Assembly: GCA_045605025.1 (NCBI GenBank) | Contig: JAZUPE010000018.1 | Coordinates: 1-64,000 of the forward strand | Source of the DNA: SIG598 sp045605025 | Lineage (GTDB): Bacteria; Bacillota; Clostridia; Oscillospirales; Acutalibacteraceae | Direction of reading: 5' to 3' | Length of the DNA stretch: 64,000 nucleotides | Shown here: positions 33,580 to 40,481 of the stretch, piece by piece | Layout: each line of letters begins with the position of its first letter | How positions within the stretch are numbered: the first letter of the stretch is position 1 | Notes under the pieces: generated by a model | The model's database searches: none | What the model was told of the DNA's origin: nothing | The model's input: the letters and a program-made list of their open reading frames with translations, nothing else | Program-made: the position numbers and the translations under genes

Positions 33580-34389
33580 TTAATCAGAAGTATCGGAATT
33601 CTGTTTTCGTTCCTTCGCCATGCGCAGGGAGTGCTTGCCGGTGATGTGTTCGATGGATATCTCCGCCACAAGCGTGTGGTCAAAGCTGCCGGATATCTCG
33701 GCATCCATTTTGCTCTGCGGATTACAGGGTGCGTAGCGCACGGCCAGCTTTCGCAAAGCCTCAAGCCTGCGTTGGTCATCTTCCAGAATGCTTACCCTGC
33801 CGAAAACGATAACGCTGCGGTAGTCGGTGGAATAGGTCTCCGGCACCACATCGTCCTGAGTCACAACACAGAACGAAACCTTGTCACAGCGGCGCATGGC
33901 GTCCGCCTTGTGTCCGCTCACTGCTCCGTGAAAGAAGATGCTTTCACCGTCCGCCACGTAGCTGACGGGTACGGCGTAGGGATAGCCGTCGTCGCCGTGG
34001 AGGGCAAGCACACCGGAAGTCGCGGCATGGAGAATTTCAAAGCATTCCTCATGCGGCAGCTGCTGGGCGGTACGACGCATTGCGCGGAAACTGCTTTCGC
34101 CCTCACAGGGATGCGCGGCAAGATATTCGTTCAGCAGACGGAAAAAAGCGTCGGTGGAATCGCCGTCCGGCTCGTGGGCGGCGATGAGGGACGCCCAGTC
34201 GAAGGTACGGGTGTCGCTGTAACGATCTGCCAGCCACTCGCGGAAGCCGTTCCACAGCCAGTCGTCCTGCGTCGAAGCTGCGTAACCGTAGCCGGACAGA
34301 TAGGCGCGCAGCCGGTGAATGTCCTTGCAGCCTATGTACAGCGCAGGGCATTTTTCTATTTCACGAAGCAATTCCATTGTTGTTTTCAT
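33580..34389 (-). CDS. Pyridoxamine 5'-phosphate oxidase-like FMN protein with N-terminal fusion
   Basis: A 269-residue protein of two parts. Residues about 102-255 match the NimA-like PNPOx family, which binds FMN or haem in a split beta barrel: MRRTAQQLPHEECFEILHA, GVLALHGDDGYPYAVPVSYV, FFHGAVSGHKADAMRR and KVSFCV. Residues 1-95 form a separate helical domain (CPALYIGCKDIHRLRAYLSGY, then DWLWNGFREWLADRY and FFRLLNEYLA) of the sort found alone as small hypothetical or immunity-like proteins; its function is unknown. Such reductase-like proteins often act on nitro or flavin-linked substrates. ATG 34389 has AAGGAG 6 nt upstream; the frame extends 7 codons into the CPBP gene. It lies 13 nt after the CPBP gene and 12 nt before the TIR gene. 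Confidence 0.8.
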   Translation of the reverse strand: MKTTMELLREIEKCPALYIGCKDIHRLRAYLSGYGYAASTQDDWLWNGFREWLADRYSDTRTFDWASLIAAHEPDGDSTDAFFRLLNEYLAAHPCEGESSFRAMRRTAQQLPHEECFEILHAATSGVLALHGDDGYPYAVPVSYVADGESIFFHGAVSGHKADAMRRCDKVSFCVVTQDDVVPETYSTDYRSVIVFGRVSILEDDQRRLEALRKLAVRYAPCNPQSKMDAEISGSFDHTLVAEISIEHITGKHSLRMAKERKQNSDTSD

Positions 34390-34402
34390 GGTGTTCTCCT
34401 TG

Positions 34403-35092
34403 TCAGACAAACATCATCACAATCAGGTCGTAAAACATGTGCAGCGCTATGGGCAGCAGCATGTTCCGTGTGCGCGCAAAACTCCAGCCGAACAGCAGGC
34501 TCAGCGCGATAACCCCGGCGAACCCGAAGCTCGTAAAGGCATATACAAACTCACCCAGAACAATCCATTTCGGAAAATGAATCGCCAGAAACAGCAGCGA
34601 GTTTGTAATGAGTGCGGTCCATCTGCGCTGGCGGTCAATGGCGGCATTGAGCAGCCAGCCGCGAAACACCGATTCCTCCGTGATGCCCACAAAGAACACG
34701 ATGATCACATCGTCCATGCCGAAATTCCGGCTGACAGCGATGGTGCCGGTGTTGAGCAGATCCGCACCCACTCCCCACAAGGCAAGCAGGGCAAAGGCAG
34801 GAATCCACCGCAGCCAGTTTACTTTGGCGGTAAACATCTCCCGCAGAGGAATATGTACATCGCCTTCGTACCGGCGCGCCAGCAGCAGTGCCGGCACCGT
34901 CCACACCAGATTCTTTATCACGCCGCTGCTGACAAGCTGTGCGGCGATTTCATTCGTGATGACCGTATTAAGCCACGGCTTCACCAGAATCTCAAAATAC
35001 GTCCACGCAGCGAAAAACAGAACAGTGTAAATGATAAGTACTGCCGTAAGGGACGGCTTTCTGCCTGCTGTTTTGAGTGTGACGGTTTTCAT
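34403..35092 (-). CDS. CPBP family intramembrane metalloprotease
   Basis: A 229-residue multi-pass membrane protein of the CAAX-protease/bacteriocin-processing (Abi, PF02517) family, related to Rce1. Metal and catalytic motifs: TEESVFRGW with Glu139-Glu140 and Arg144, HFPKW with His172, and the final HMFYD with His218. About seven hydrophobic helices are visible. Family roles include prenyl-protein processing, bacteriocin self-immunity and links to signalling or defence operons. It directly abuts the acidic gene upstream (no gap) and is followed by the PNPOx and TIR genes, so the four are surely one transcript. Confidence 0.9.
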   Translation of the reverse strand: MKTVTLKTAGRKPSLTAVLIIYTVLFFAAWTYFEILVKPWLNTVITNEIAAQLVSSGVIKNLVWTVPALLLARRYEGDVHIPLREMFTAKVNWLRWIPAFALLALWGVGADLLNTGTIAVSRNFGMDDVIIVFFVGITEESVFRGWLLNAAIDRQRRWTALITNSLLFLAIHFPKWIVLGEFVYAFTSFGFAGVIALSLLFGWSFARTRNMLLPIALHMFYDLIVMMFV

Positions 35093-35833
35093 TTATTCTT
35101 CCTCGTCGTCATTGCCGTCATCAGAAATGACATCCCGACCGGTGACGGGGAACGCGCCGTAGTTGCCGAAGAAGCTGACCAGACGATCAGGCTGCTCCTC
35201 CTCTACCGGCTCGACGTAATCGGCTTCGAAATCGTACAGCTGACGTTCATGATGATGGTGGTGACCGCAGCCGCAGTGGTCGTGAGCGTCATGCTCATCA
35301 TAATTGTTTTCGTCCTCGTAGAGGTCGTATTCGGCGATGTCGCGGCCGTAATATCCGTCCTCGTATTCGTCGTCATACCAGCCGTCGTCCTCCGGTTCGG
35401 CTTCCGCGGCTTCGTCGTATTCGGCAGAAGCGGGAAGCTCCTGTCCAGGCGCGGGCGCGGCAAAGCTTTCCTCGAACTCCGCCACTGCCATTTCAGGCTG
35501 GGGGCGGTTGTTGATGCTCAGACCGGTGAGAGCGAAATCCTCAAGGTCGTCGCTAAGCTCGAACTGCAGCTCCACCTTGATAGCCTGCCTGCCGCGGCGC
35601 AGCACACCGTAGCAGTTGACGTAGCAAACGGCATCGGGAGCCTGAAAGCATATCCAGTTGGGCTCAAAGCCGCCGAAAAACTCGGTCATGCGCTCGTCGA
35701 TGGAGCGGCCGGAATGGTCGTCGATAAAGCTGCTTTCCCGCACCGTGTCGGCGATGGACTCCAGCTCCTCCTCGGTAAATGCGTTGTCGTCATACGGGGA
35801 AAGACGTTCGTTGTGTCTCCAGAATCGTGCCAT
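35093..35833 (-). CDS. Acidic protein with His/Cys-rich metal-binding tail
   Basis: A 246-residue protein that I do not recognise. Residues 1-110 look globular: helix EEELESIADTVRESSF, then strands with APDAVCYVNCYGVLRRG and VELQFELSD. Residues about 115-246 are low-complexity and strongly acidic, with runs of Asp/Glu/Tyr and a cluster HCGCGHHHHH at 186-195 that could bind Ni, Zn or Cu. The pattern resembles metal-chaperone tails such as those of HypB or UreE, but no nickel enzyme is nearby. It is the first gene of the CPBP-PNPOx-TIR operon. GGAGG precedes the ATG by 6 nt. Confidence 0.6.
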   Translation of the reverse strand: MARFWRHNERLSPYDDNAFTEEELESIADTVRESSFIDDHSGRSIDERMTEFFGGFEPNWICFQAPDAVCYVNCYGVLRRGRQAIKVELQFELSDDLEDFALTGLSINNRPQPEMAVAEFEESFAAPAPGQELPASAEYDEAAEAEPEDDGWYDDEYEDGYYGRDIAEYDLYEDENNYDEHDAHDHCGCGHHHHHERQLYDFEADYVEPVEEEQPDRLVSFFGNYGAFPVTGRDVISDDGNDDEEE

Positions 35834-35889
35834 GGTGTTCCTCCGGTCCGCCGGCAGTTTTCACTGTCGGCAAAATTCGTAATCAGGGC

Positions 35890-35918
35890 TTTTCAAAAGC
35901 GTAAATGTAATGTATAAT
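35890..35918 (+). promoter_or_regulatory. Plus promoter of an overlapping divergent pair
   Basis: TTTTCA (35890-35895) and TATAAT (35913-35918) with a 17-nt spacer, for the membrane protein at 36039. Its -10 shares five bases with the -10 of the opposite promoter. Confidence 0.55.
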
Positions 35919-35941
35919 AGGTCGTAGGATTTTTATGTCAA
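35914..35941 (-). promoter_or_regulatory. Minus promoter of the TIR operon
   Basis: On the minus strand TTGACA (35936-35941), a 16-nt spacer and TATTAT (35914-35919), about 80 nt ahead of the acidic-protein start. The -10 region overlaps that of the divergent plus promoter, so the two cannot be occupied together. Confidence 0.7.
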
Positions 35942-36038
35942 ACTGCGTATGTTTCGCGGTGAATTTATTATATATCATACGGCTGACGATTTCAACCGGC
36001 AGCCGTGCGGCACAATACATTACGGGGGAAATGAAAAA

Positions 36039-37274
36039 ATGGCAGAACGCGGCAATTCCTCCCGTCCCGGACAGCAGCCCCGCGGACGGATTGATTATTC
36101 CAGAAACAGCTCGCCCGGACGGGGCAGTCAGCGCAAAGACGACAGCGGACGGATTTCCTCCACCATCGTCAAGCTGCTGATTGTGCTGGCGCTGCTGCTG
36201 GCGGTAGTGTCCGTGTGGCGCAACCGCATCGAGCTCAGCTGCGCAAATATGACCCAGTGCGGCAGCGATACATTTGCCATGTGCGGCAGCGGCAAGGGCT
36301 ATCCTTCCACCATCAACGGCAGTCACGCCGCGTCCATCGACCGCATTGCAGGCAACGGCATCGCCCTGCTCAGCGATACATCGCTGACTATTTATGACGA
36401 GACCGCCAGAGAAGCCGCTGTGAGAGCCCACTTTATGAGCTCGCCTGCCATGAAGGTCGCCGGAAGATACGCCGTGGTGTTTGACCTTGGCTCCACCGAT
36501 TACCGCGTGGATGCCGCCGCGGACAATATCATTACCGGTGATGCTGAACGCCCGATAATCAGCTGCGCGGTGTCCCGCAACTGCTGTTACGCACTGGTCA
36601 TGCAGGGTTCGTCAAAAGGCGAATCCTGGCTGTCATCGGTGGAGGTCTTTGACCGCGAGGGGAGCAGCTTGCACAAGTGGCACTGCGCCGACTGGTATCT
36701 GACCGATGCTGCCCTCAGTGCCGACGGCAGATATCTGGCTCTTGCCGGAGTCAACGCCCGCGCCGGCGAACTCACTTCTGCAATCATCATTCAGAAGACA
36801 GGCTCCATGGATCAGGTCGCGGAATATGTGCTGTCGGGAAACATCGTCCTTTCCCTTGAATACAACAACGACGGCACTCTGTTTGCGGTCGGCAGCACTG
36901 CGCTTACGGTAGTTACGGAAAACGGTGGACACCGCGAAGATATAGCGTATGACGGTGTCCTCGCCGCCCATGACGTATGCTATGACGGCGGCGCGGTCAT
37001 CTGTACTTCAGACGAGCTTGGCACCACCGCCAGAGTGGTTGATGCCCGCGGCAGAGAACGCTGCACCTACCGTGTCGATTCCGATGTGCAGAATGTCGCA
37101 CTCAGTGACGAAGCCTGCGCGCTGCTGGGCGACGGAATACTGACCGCCATTCGTCTGGACGGTACGCTGATTACCCAGACCGAAGCCAACGCCACCACCG
37201 GCGGACTGCTGCTTATCGATCGTACAGCCTACACTGTGGACGGCATGAGAGTATCGAACCTTAAGCTGCAGTAA
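36039..37274 (+). CDS. Membrane-anchored beta-propeller-like protein (DUF5711-like)
   Basis: A 411-residue protein: a Gly/Arg/Pro/Ser-rich cytoplasmic N-terminus (about 1-45), one transmembrane helix (IVKLLIVLALLLAVVSVW, about 49-66) and an extracytoplasmic domain of repeated four-strand units in which a short DG/DxxG turn recurs (LSADGRYLALAG, LEYNNDGTLFAVG, VALSDEACALLGDGIL). This is the pattern of WD40/PQQ-like propellers and of the DUF5711 family in Clostridia. Function unknown; probably a surface binding scaffold. The start is ATG 36039 with GGGGGA upstream; the frame is open further but lacks a site. The LRR lipoprotein gene follows 45 nt downstream. Confidence 0.72.
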   Translation: MAERGNSSRPGQQPRGRIDYSRNSSPGRGSQRKDDSGRISSTIVKLLIVLALLLAVVSVWRNRIELSCANMTQCGSDTFAMCGSGKGYPSTINGSHAASIDRIAGNGIALLSDTSLTIYDETAREAAVRAHFMSSPAMKVAGRYAVVFDLGSTDYRVDAAADNIITGDAERPIISCAVSRNCCYALVMQGSSKGESWLSSVEVFDREGSSLHKWHCADWYLTDAALSADGRYLALAGVNARAGELTSAIIIQKTGSMDQVAEYVLSGNIVLSLEYNNDGTLFAVGSTALTVVTENGGHREDIAYDGVLAAHDVCYDGGAVICTSDELGTTARVVDARGRERCTYRVDSDVQNVALSDEACALLGDGILTAIRLDGTLITQTEANATTGGLLLIDRTAYTVDGMRVSNLKLQ

Positions 37275-37319
37275 CGAGCCGCTGCACTGCCCGCGGCGCA
37301 GATACCACGGAGGAAATAT

Positions 37320-37898
37320 ATGAAAAGGACTATCAACGCAAAACTGACAGCGGTTGCAGCCGCAGCCATCATCGCTGCCCTGATGCTTGTTGCCGCGGCG
37401 GGCTGCTCCGGCGGCAACGCTGATATCGTGGCAGGCGGAAAGGTGGACAACATCCGCTGGGCACTGGACAGCGAAGGCTGTCTGAGCTTTACCGGTACCG
37501 GCGCGCTTCCCGGTGTGGAATATGTGCTGAGCATGGATACCGGACTTTCTGAAACGGTACGGCCGGAATGGTACAGTTACCGCGATGATATCAAAGAAGT
37601 GATTGTGGGCGCCAATATTGACGGCATAAGCATGAACGCGTTCATGGGCTTTGGCAGTCTGCGTGTCATAGATGTCAGCGCCACGGTGGAATATGTGGAC
37701 GGCTATGCCGTTTCCGGTTGTTCTGCCCTCGAAAAGGTAATAATCCGCGGAGGACGCACCGAACTCGAGCGGTTCTGCATCGGTTACACCGGAGGCACTC
37801 CCGAGAACGTCATGTCCGGAGTGGTCTTTGAAGGTGTCCGCGGTTCGCAGACACAGAAATACGCCGAGGATTGCGGCGCGAAATTCAGCGCGCTTTGA
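37320..37898 (+). CDS. Lipoprotein with BspA-type leucine-rich repeat remnants
   Basis: A 192-residue lipoprotein. Signal peptide with a good lipobox (VAAAGC, Cys at about 29), then a short domain of LRR_5-like strands (DIKEVIVGANIDGISMNAFMGFGSLRVIDVS, ALEKVIIRGG) with the phenyl/alanine-asparagine spacing of BspA-type repeats. It ends in QKYAEDCGAKF, a tail common to clostridial LRR_5 proteins. Likely surface-exposed and adhesive or ligand binding; function unproven. GGAGG precedes the ATG. It is co-directional with, and 45 nt after, the propeller-like gene and ends at a strong terminator. Confidence 0.75.
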   Translation: MKRTINAKLTAVAAAAIIAALMLVAAAGCSGGNADIVAGGKVDNIRWALDSEGCLSFTGTGALPGVEYVLSMDTGLSETVRPEWYSYRDDIKEVIVGANIDGISMNAFMGFGSLRVIDVSATVEYVDGYAVSGCSALEKVIIRGGRTELERFCIGYTGGTPENVMSGVVFEGVRGSQTQKYAEDCGAKFSAL

Positions 37899-37916
37899 TT
37901 AATTCAGGCTTCACAC

Positions 37917-37956
37917 CGCGCCGGACAGCGCGTTACCTGCTGTCCGGCGCGTTTTT
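37917..37956 (+). terminator. Strong intrinsic terminator
   Basis: CGCGCCGGACAGC (37917-37929) and GCTGTCCGGCGCG (37939-37951) form a perfect 13-bp stem followed by TTTTT. Confidence 0.92.
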
Positions 37957-37989
37957 GACTGTAGAGATAATTACGATGGAGGAACGCAA

Positions 37990-39393
37990 ATGAACCGACC
38001 GGACATCGCGCCGGATGTTTTCCGGCTGGCGGAGGATATCCGCTCAGAGGCGCAGAAGTATGACCTTTGCTGCACCGTTGCAGTTTCCGATGGCGCGGAT
38101 GAGCAGCGCATTGATTTCGGCAGCGCAGGAGAGGACGATGTTTACGCATTGGATTGCGCAGGAGGAGTTCTGCTGGGGCTGAGCGTGCTGATGCTTGATG
38201 ATGACGGCGTGGTTGATCTTGCCGCACCCGTCGCAGATTATATTCCCCTGTCAGAGCTTCCCAAAGCCGCACAGAATAACCGGCCGCTGATCATGCTGTG
38301 CCGCATGCCGGCCATGCCCGACCCTCTCCACGGGATTCTGCTGCCCCGTCTGCACCGCTCGGCTGAGTTTGCCGCGCTCGACGGAGAATCAGCGGCAAAG
38401 AGGGAACAGGAGGAACTTCTTGCGCAGCGCGGTCTTGCAGCGCAGACAGCGCTGCTGCGCGAAAACGAAGGTCTGCAGAGTTCGGGACTGCATCCATCTC
38501 CGCTTGATGAAGCCATTCTGTCCGAACTGATACGGCGCGTGACGGGGATGTCTCCTGCCGACTTTGTGCGCAAACGAATCCTTGAGCCGCTGGGCATCGG
38601 GGAGGCGCAGCCCGCTGACGAAACACTTGGGCATGATGATGCGGTCTTTCTGAATATCAGCGGTCTGACAACGCTGATGGGAGGCATCATCGACGGCGTA
38701 CTGCTCAGTGACAGCAGCATGAGGTTTGCAGAAGACAAGGCTCGCGGCGGACACACTCTGCCCTTTGGGCGCAGGCAGGAGATTCTTCGTGCCCGCTCCT
38801 GCTTCTGCGGCTGCACCGTCGAAATGCTGCTGGACATGAAGAGCGGCGTGAGCGTGCTTGTCGCGTCTCATTCTCCGCTGCCCGAAATCTGCCGTGACAG
38901 CAGCTTTGCCCGCCTTGACACGGATATCATGCAGCTCATGTCCGCGCAGAGGATATATCCCGTAAAGGCACGAATGGAGCGGCTGTCGACCCGCAATCTT
39001 GCGGACGCTCTTGCGCTGGAACTAAAAGACGTACAGAGAGAATTTGTTTCCGTTCCCGCTGTCGCCATAGCCGATGCTTCTGTTTCGGAGGGAGAGGTAT
39101 ATATCCTGCGCGAATGGCAGCACGCCGCGGTGGGGCTGATCTCCATGACCGCGTCACAGCTTCCGGACACGATGCTGCTGGATACACTGATTATCGACCG
39201 CCATTATCAGCGGCGGGGCTACGGGAGAATCGCCGTCCGATGGGCGATGAAATATCAGCGCATGCGCGGCGCGAAAGCACTGATGGTGTGCGTAAACCGG
39301 AGCAACACCGCCGCCATCGAACTGTATAAAAGCCTTGGCTTTGAGCTGAGCGAAGTGTACAGCCACGCTTTCGTTTTCACGATTGATCTGTAA
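37990..39393 (+). CDS. Degenerate serine beta-lactamase-like domain fused to GNAT
   Basis: A 467-residue cytoplasmic protein without signal peptide. Residues about 1-300 follow the layout of class C beta-lactamase-like serine hydrolases: LSVLMLDDDGVVDLAAPVADYIPL, later LSELIRRVTGMSPADFVRKRI then LEPLGIGE. The catalytic SxxK that should precede the first block is absent (ALDCAGG), and the YxN motif is replaced (LHPSP). Residues about 325-467 are a GNAT domain with DTLIIDRHYQRRGYGRIAVR (acetyl-CoA loop RRGYGR) and NRSNTAAIELYKSLGF. The hydrolase part is thus probably a dead binding domain that guides the acetyltransferase; the substrate is unknown. GGAGG precedes the ATG. Confidence 0.72.
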   Translation: MNRPDIAPDVFRLAEDIRSEAQKYDLCCTVAVSDGADEQRIDFGSAGEDDVYALDCAGGVLLGLSVLMLDDDGVVDLAAPVADYIPLSELPKAAQNNRPLIMLCRMPAMPDPLHGILLPRLHRSAEFAALDGESAAKREQEELLAQRGLAAQTALLRENEGLQSSGLHPSPLDEAILSELIRRVTGMSPADFVRKRILEPLGIGEAQPADETLGHDDAVFLNISGLTTLMGGIIDGVLLSDSSMRFAEDKARGGHTLPFGRRQEILRARSCFCGCTVEMLLDMKSGVSVLVASHSPLPEICRDSSFARLDTDIMQLMSAQRIYPVKARMERLSTRNLADALALELKDVQREFVSVPAVAIADASVSEGEVYILREWQHAAVGLISMTASQLPDTMLLDTLIIDRHYQRRGYGRIAVRWAMKYQRMRGAKALMVCVNRSNTAAIELYKSLGFELSEVYSHAFVFTIDL

Positions 39394-39398
39394 AAAAC

Positions 39399-39435
39399 AC
39401 CGCCGCCGAGTCCTTGTGCAGGCTTCGGTGGCGGT
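39399..39435. terminator. Bidirectional terminator
   Basis: ACCGCCGCCGA (39399-39409) pairs with TCGGTGGCGGT (39425-39435) with one mismatch. On minus it is followed by GTTTTTTAC, on plus by TATTTGTG. It separates two convergent genes. Confidence 0.8.
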
Positions 39436-39444
39436 TATTTGTGC

Positions 39445-40275
39445 CTATTCCTTTATTGAAAGCTGCCAGAAGGCAACCGCGCTGGCAGCGGCAACGTTCA
39501 GTGAATCCACGCCGTGAGACATGGGTATCTTCACCGTGTAGTCGCAGTCGGCGATGGTGCGTGCGGCAAGACCGTCACCCTCGGTGCCGAGGATTATCGC
39601 CAGCTTTTCCTCTGCCATCAGGGCAGGGTGGTCGATGCTCACGGAATTATCGCTGAGCGCCATGGCGGCGGTGCGGAATCCAAGCGCTCGCAGGCGGTCA
39701 AGTCCCGGGTGGGGCCACTGGCCGCATTTGTCGCCCAGATATGCCCACGGTACCTGAAAGATCGTGCCCATGCTCACACGCGCCGAGCGGCGGTAAAGGG
39801 GGTCGCTGCACCCGGGGGTGAGCAGCACCGCGTCCATTCCCAGCGCGGCGGCGGAACGGAAGATGGCGCCCACGTTGGTGGGATTCATCACGTCCTCCAG
39901 AATGGCGATGCGGCGCGCGCTGGCGCACACCTCCTCCACCGTGGGCTGTGCCGGACGGTGCATGGCGCACAGCACGCCCCGTGTCAGCTGAAAGCCGGTG
40001 AGCTGTGTGAGTATCTCCGGCTCGGAGGTATACACGGGAATATCGCCGCAGCGCGCAATGACATCGCGGGCCTGCCCGTCGATATGCCTGCGTTCCAGAA
40101 GCAGCGACTGGGGCACGCAGCCCGCGTCAAGAGCACGATGAATCACGTTGGGGCTTTCGGCGATGAACAAGCCGCCCTTGGGCTCGTAGCAATGGAGCAG
40201 CTGAGCCTCGGTCAGGCGGGCGTATACGTCCAGCTCTGGAGCGGTAAAGTCTGTAATCTCGATAATGTTGGGCAT
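39445..40275 (-). CDS. SpoU/TrmH family RNA 2'-O-methyltransferase
   Basis: A 276-residue SPOUT (trefoil-knot) methyltransferase. An N-terminal substrate-binding domain of about 100 residues (GLFIAESPNVIHRALDAG) is followed by the three family motifs: NPTNVGAIFRSAAALG (about 131-146), AIILGTEGDGL (about 226-236) and IPMSHGVDSLNVAAASAVAF (about 251-270). This fits the TsnR/RlmB-like branch that methylates ribose 2'-OH in rRNA or tRNA with S-adenosylmethionine; the exact site cannot be read from sequence. It stands alone, convergent with the fusion gene and divergent from the GTPase-NYN gene. Confidence 0.92.
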   Translation of the reverse strand: MPNIIEITDFTAPELDVYARLTEAQLLHCYEPKGGLFIAESPNVIHRALDAGCVPQSLLLERRHIDGQARDVIARCGDIPVYTSEPEILTQLTGFQLTRGVLCAMHRPAQPTVEEVCASARRIAILEDVMNPTNVGAIFRSAAALGMDAVLLTPGCSDPLYRRSARVSMGTIFQVPWAYLGDKCGQWPHPGLDRLRALGFRTAAMALSDNSVSIDHPALMAEEKLAIILGTEGDGLAARTIADCDYTVKIPMSHGVDSLNVAAASAVAFWQLSIKE

Positions 40276-40423
40276 GGGTATTCAGTCCTTGCAGTCAAAG
40301 AATAGTATCAGCATACCATTCTGGCGGACGGATTGCAAGATTCTGTTGAGGCAAACCGCAAAGAAATCCGGAGCCCGCGGAAATACCGGAGGCATGATAT
40401 TTTTCAGACAGTCTTTTTATCTA

Positions 40424-40452
40424 TCGACTATCACCCGTATCCGTGGTATAAT
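40424..40452 (+). promoter_or_regulatory. Promoter of the GTPase-NYN gene
   Basis: TCGACT (40424-40429), a 17-nt spacer ending in TGG, and TATAAT (40447-40452), 29 nt ahead of the GTG start. The leader is therefore very short, about 25 nt. Confidence 0.75.
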
Positions 40453-40481
40453 ATGCAAAATGCGTTTAAGGGGGCTTTGCC

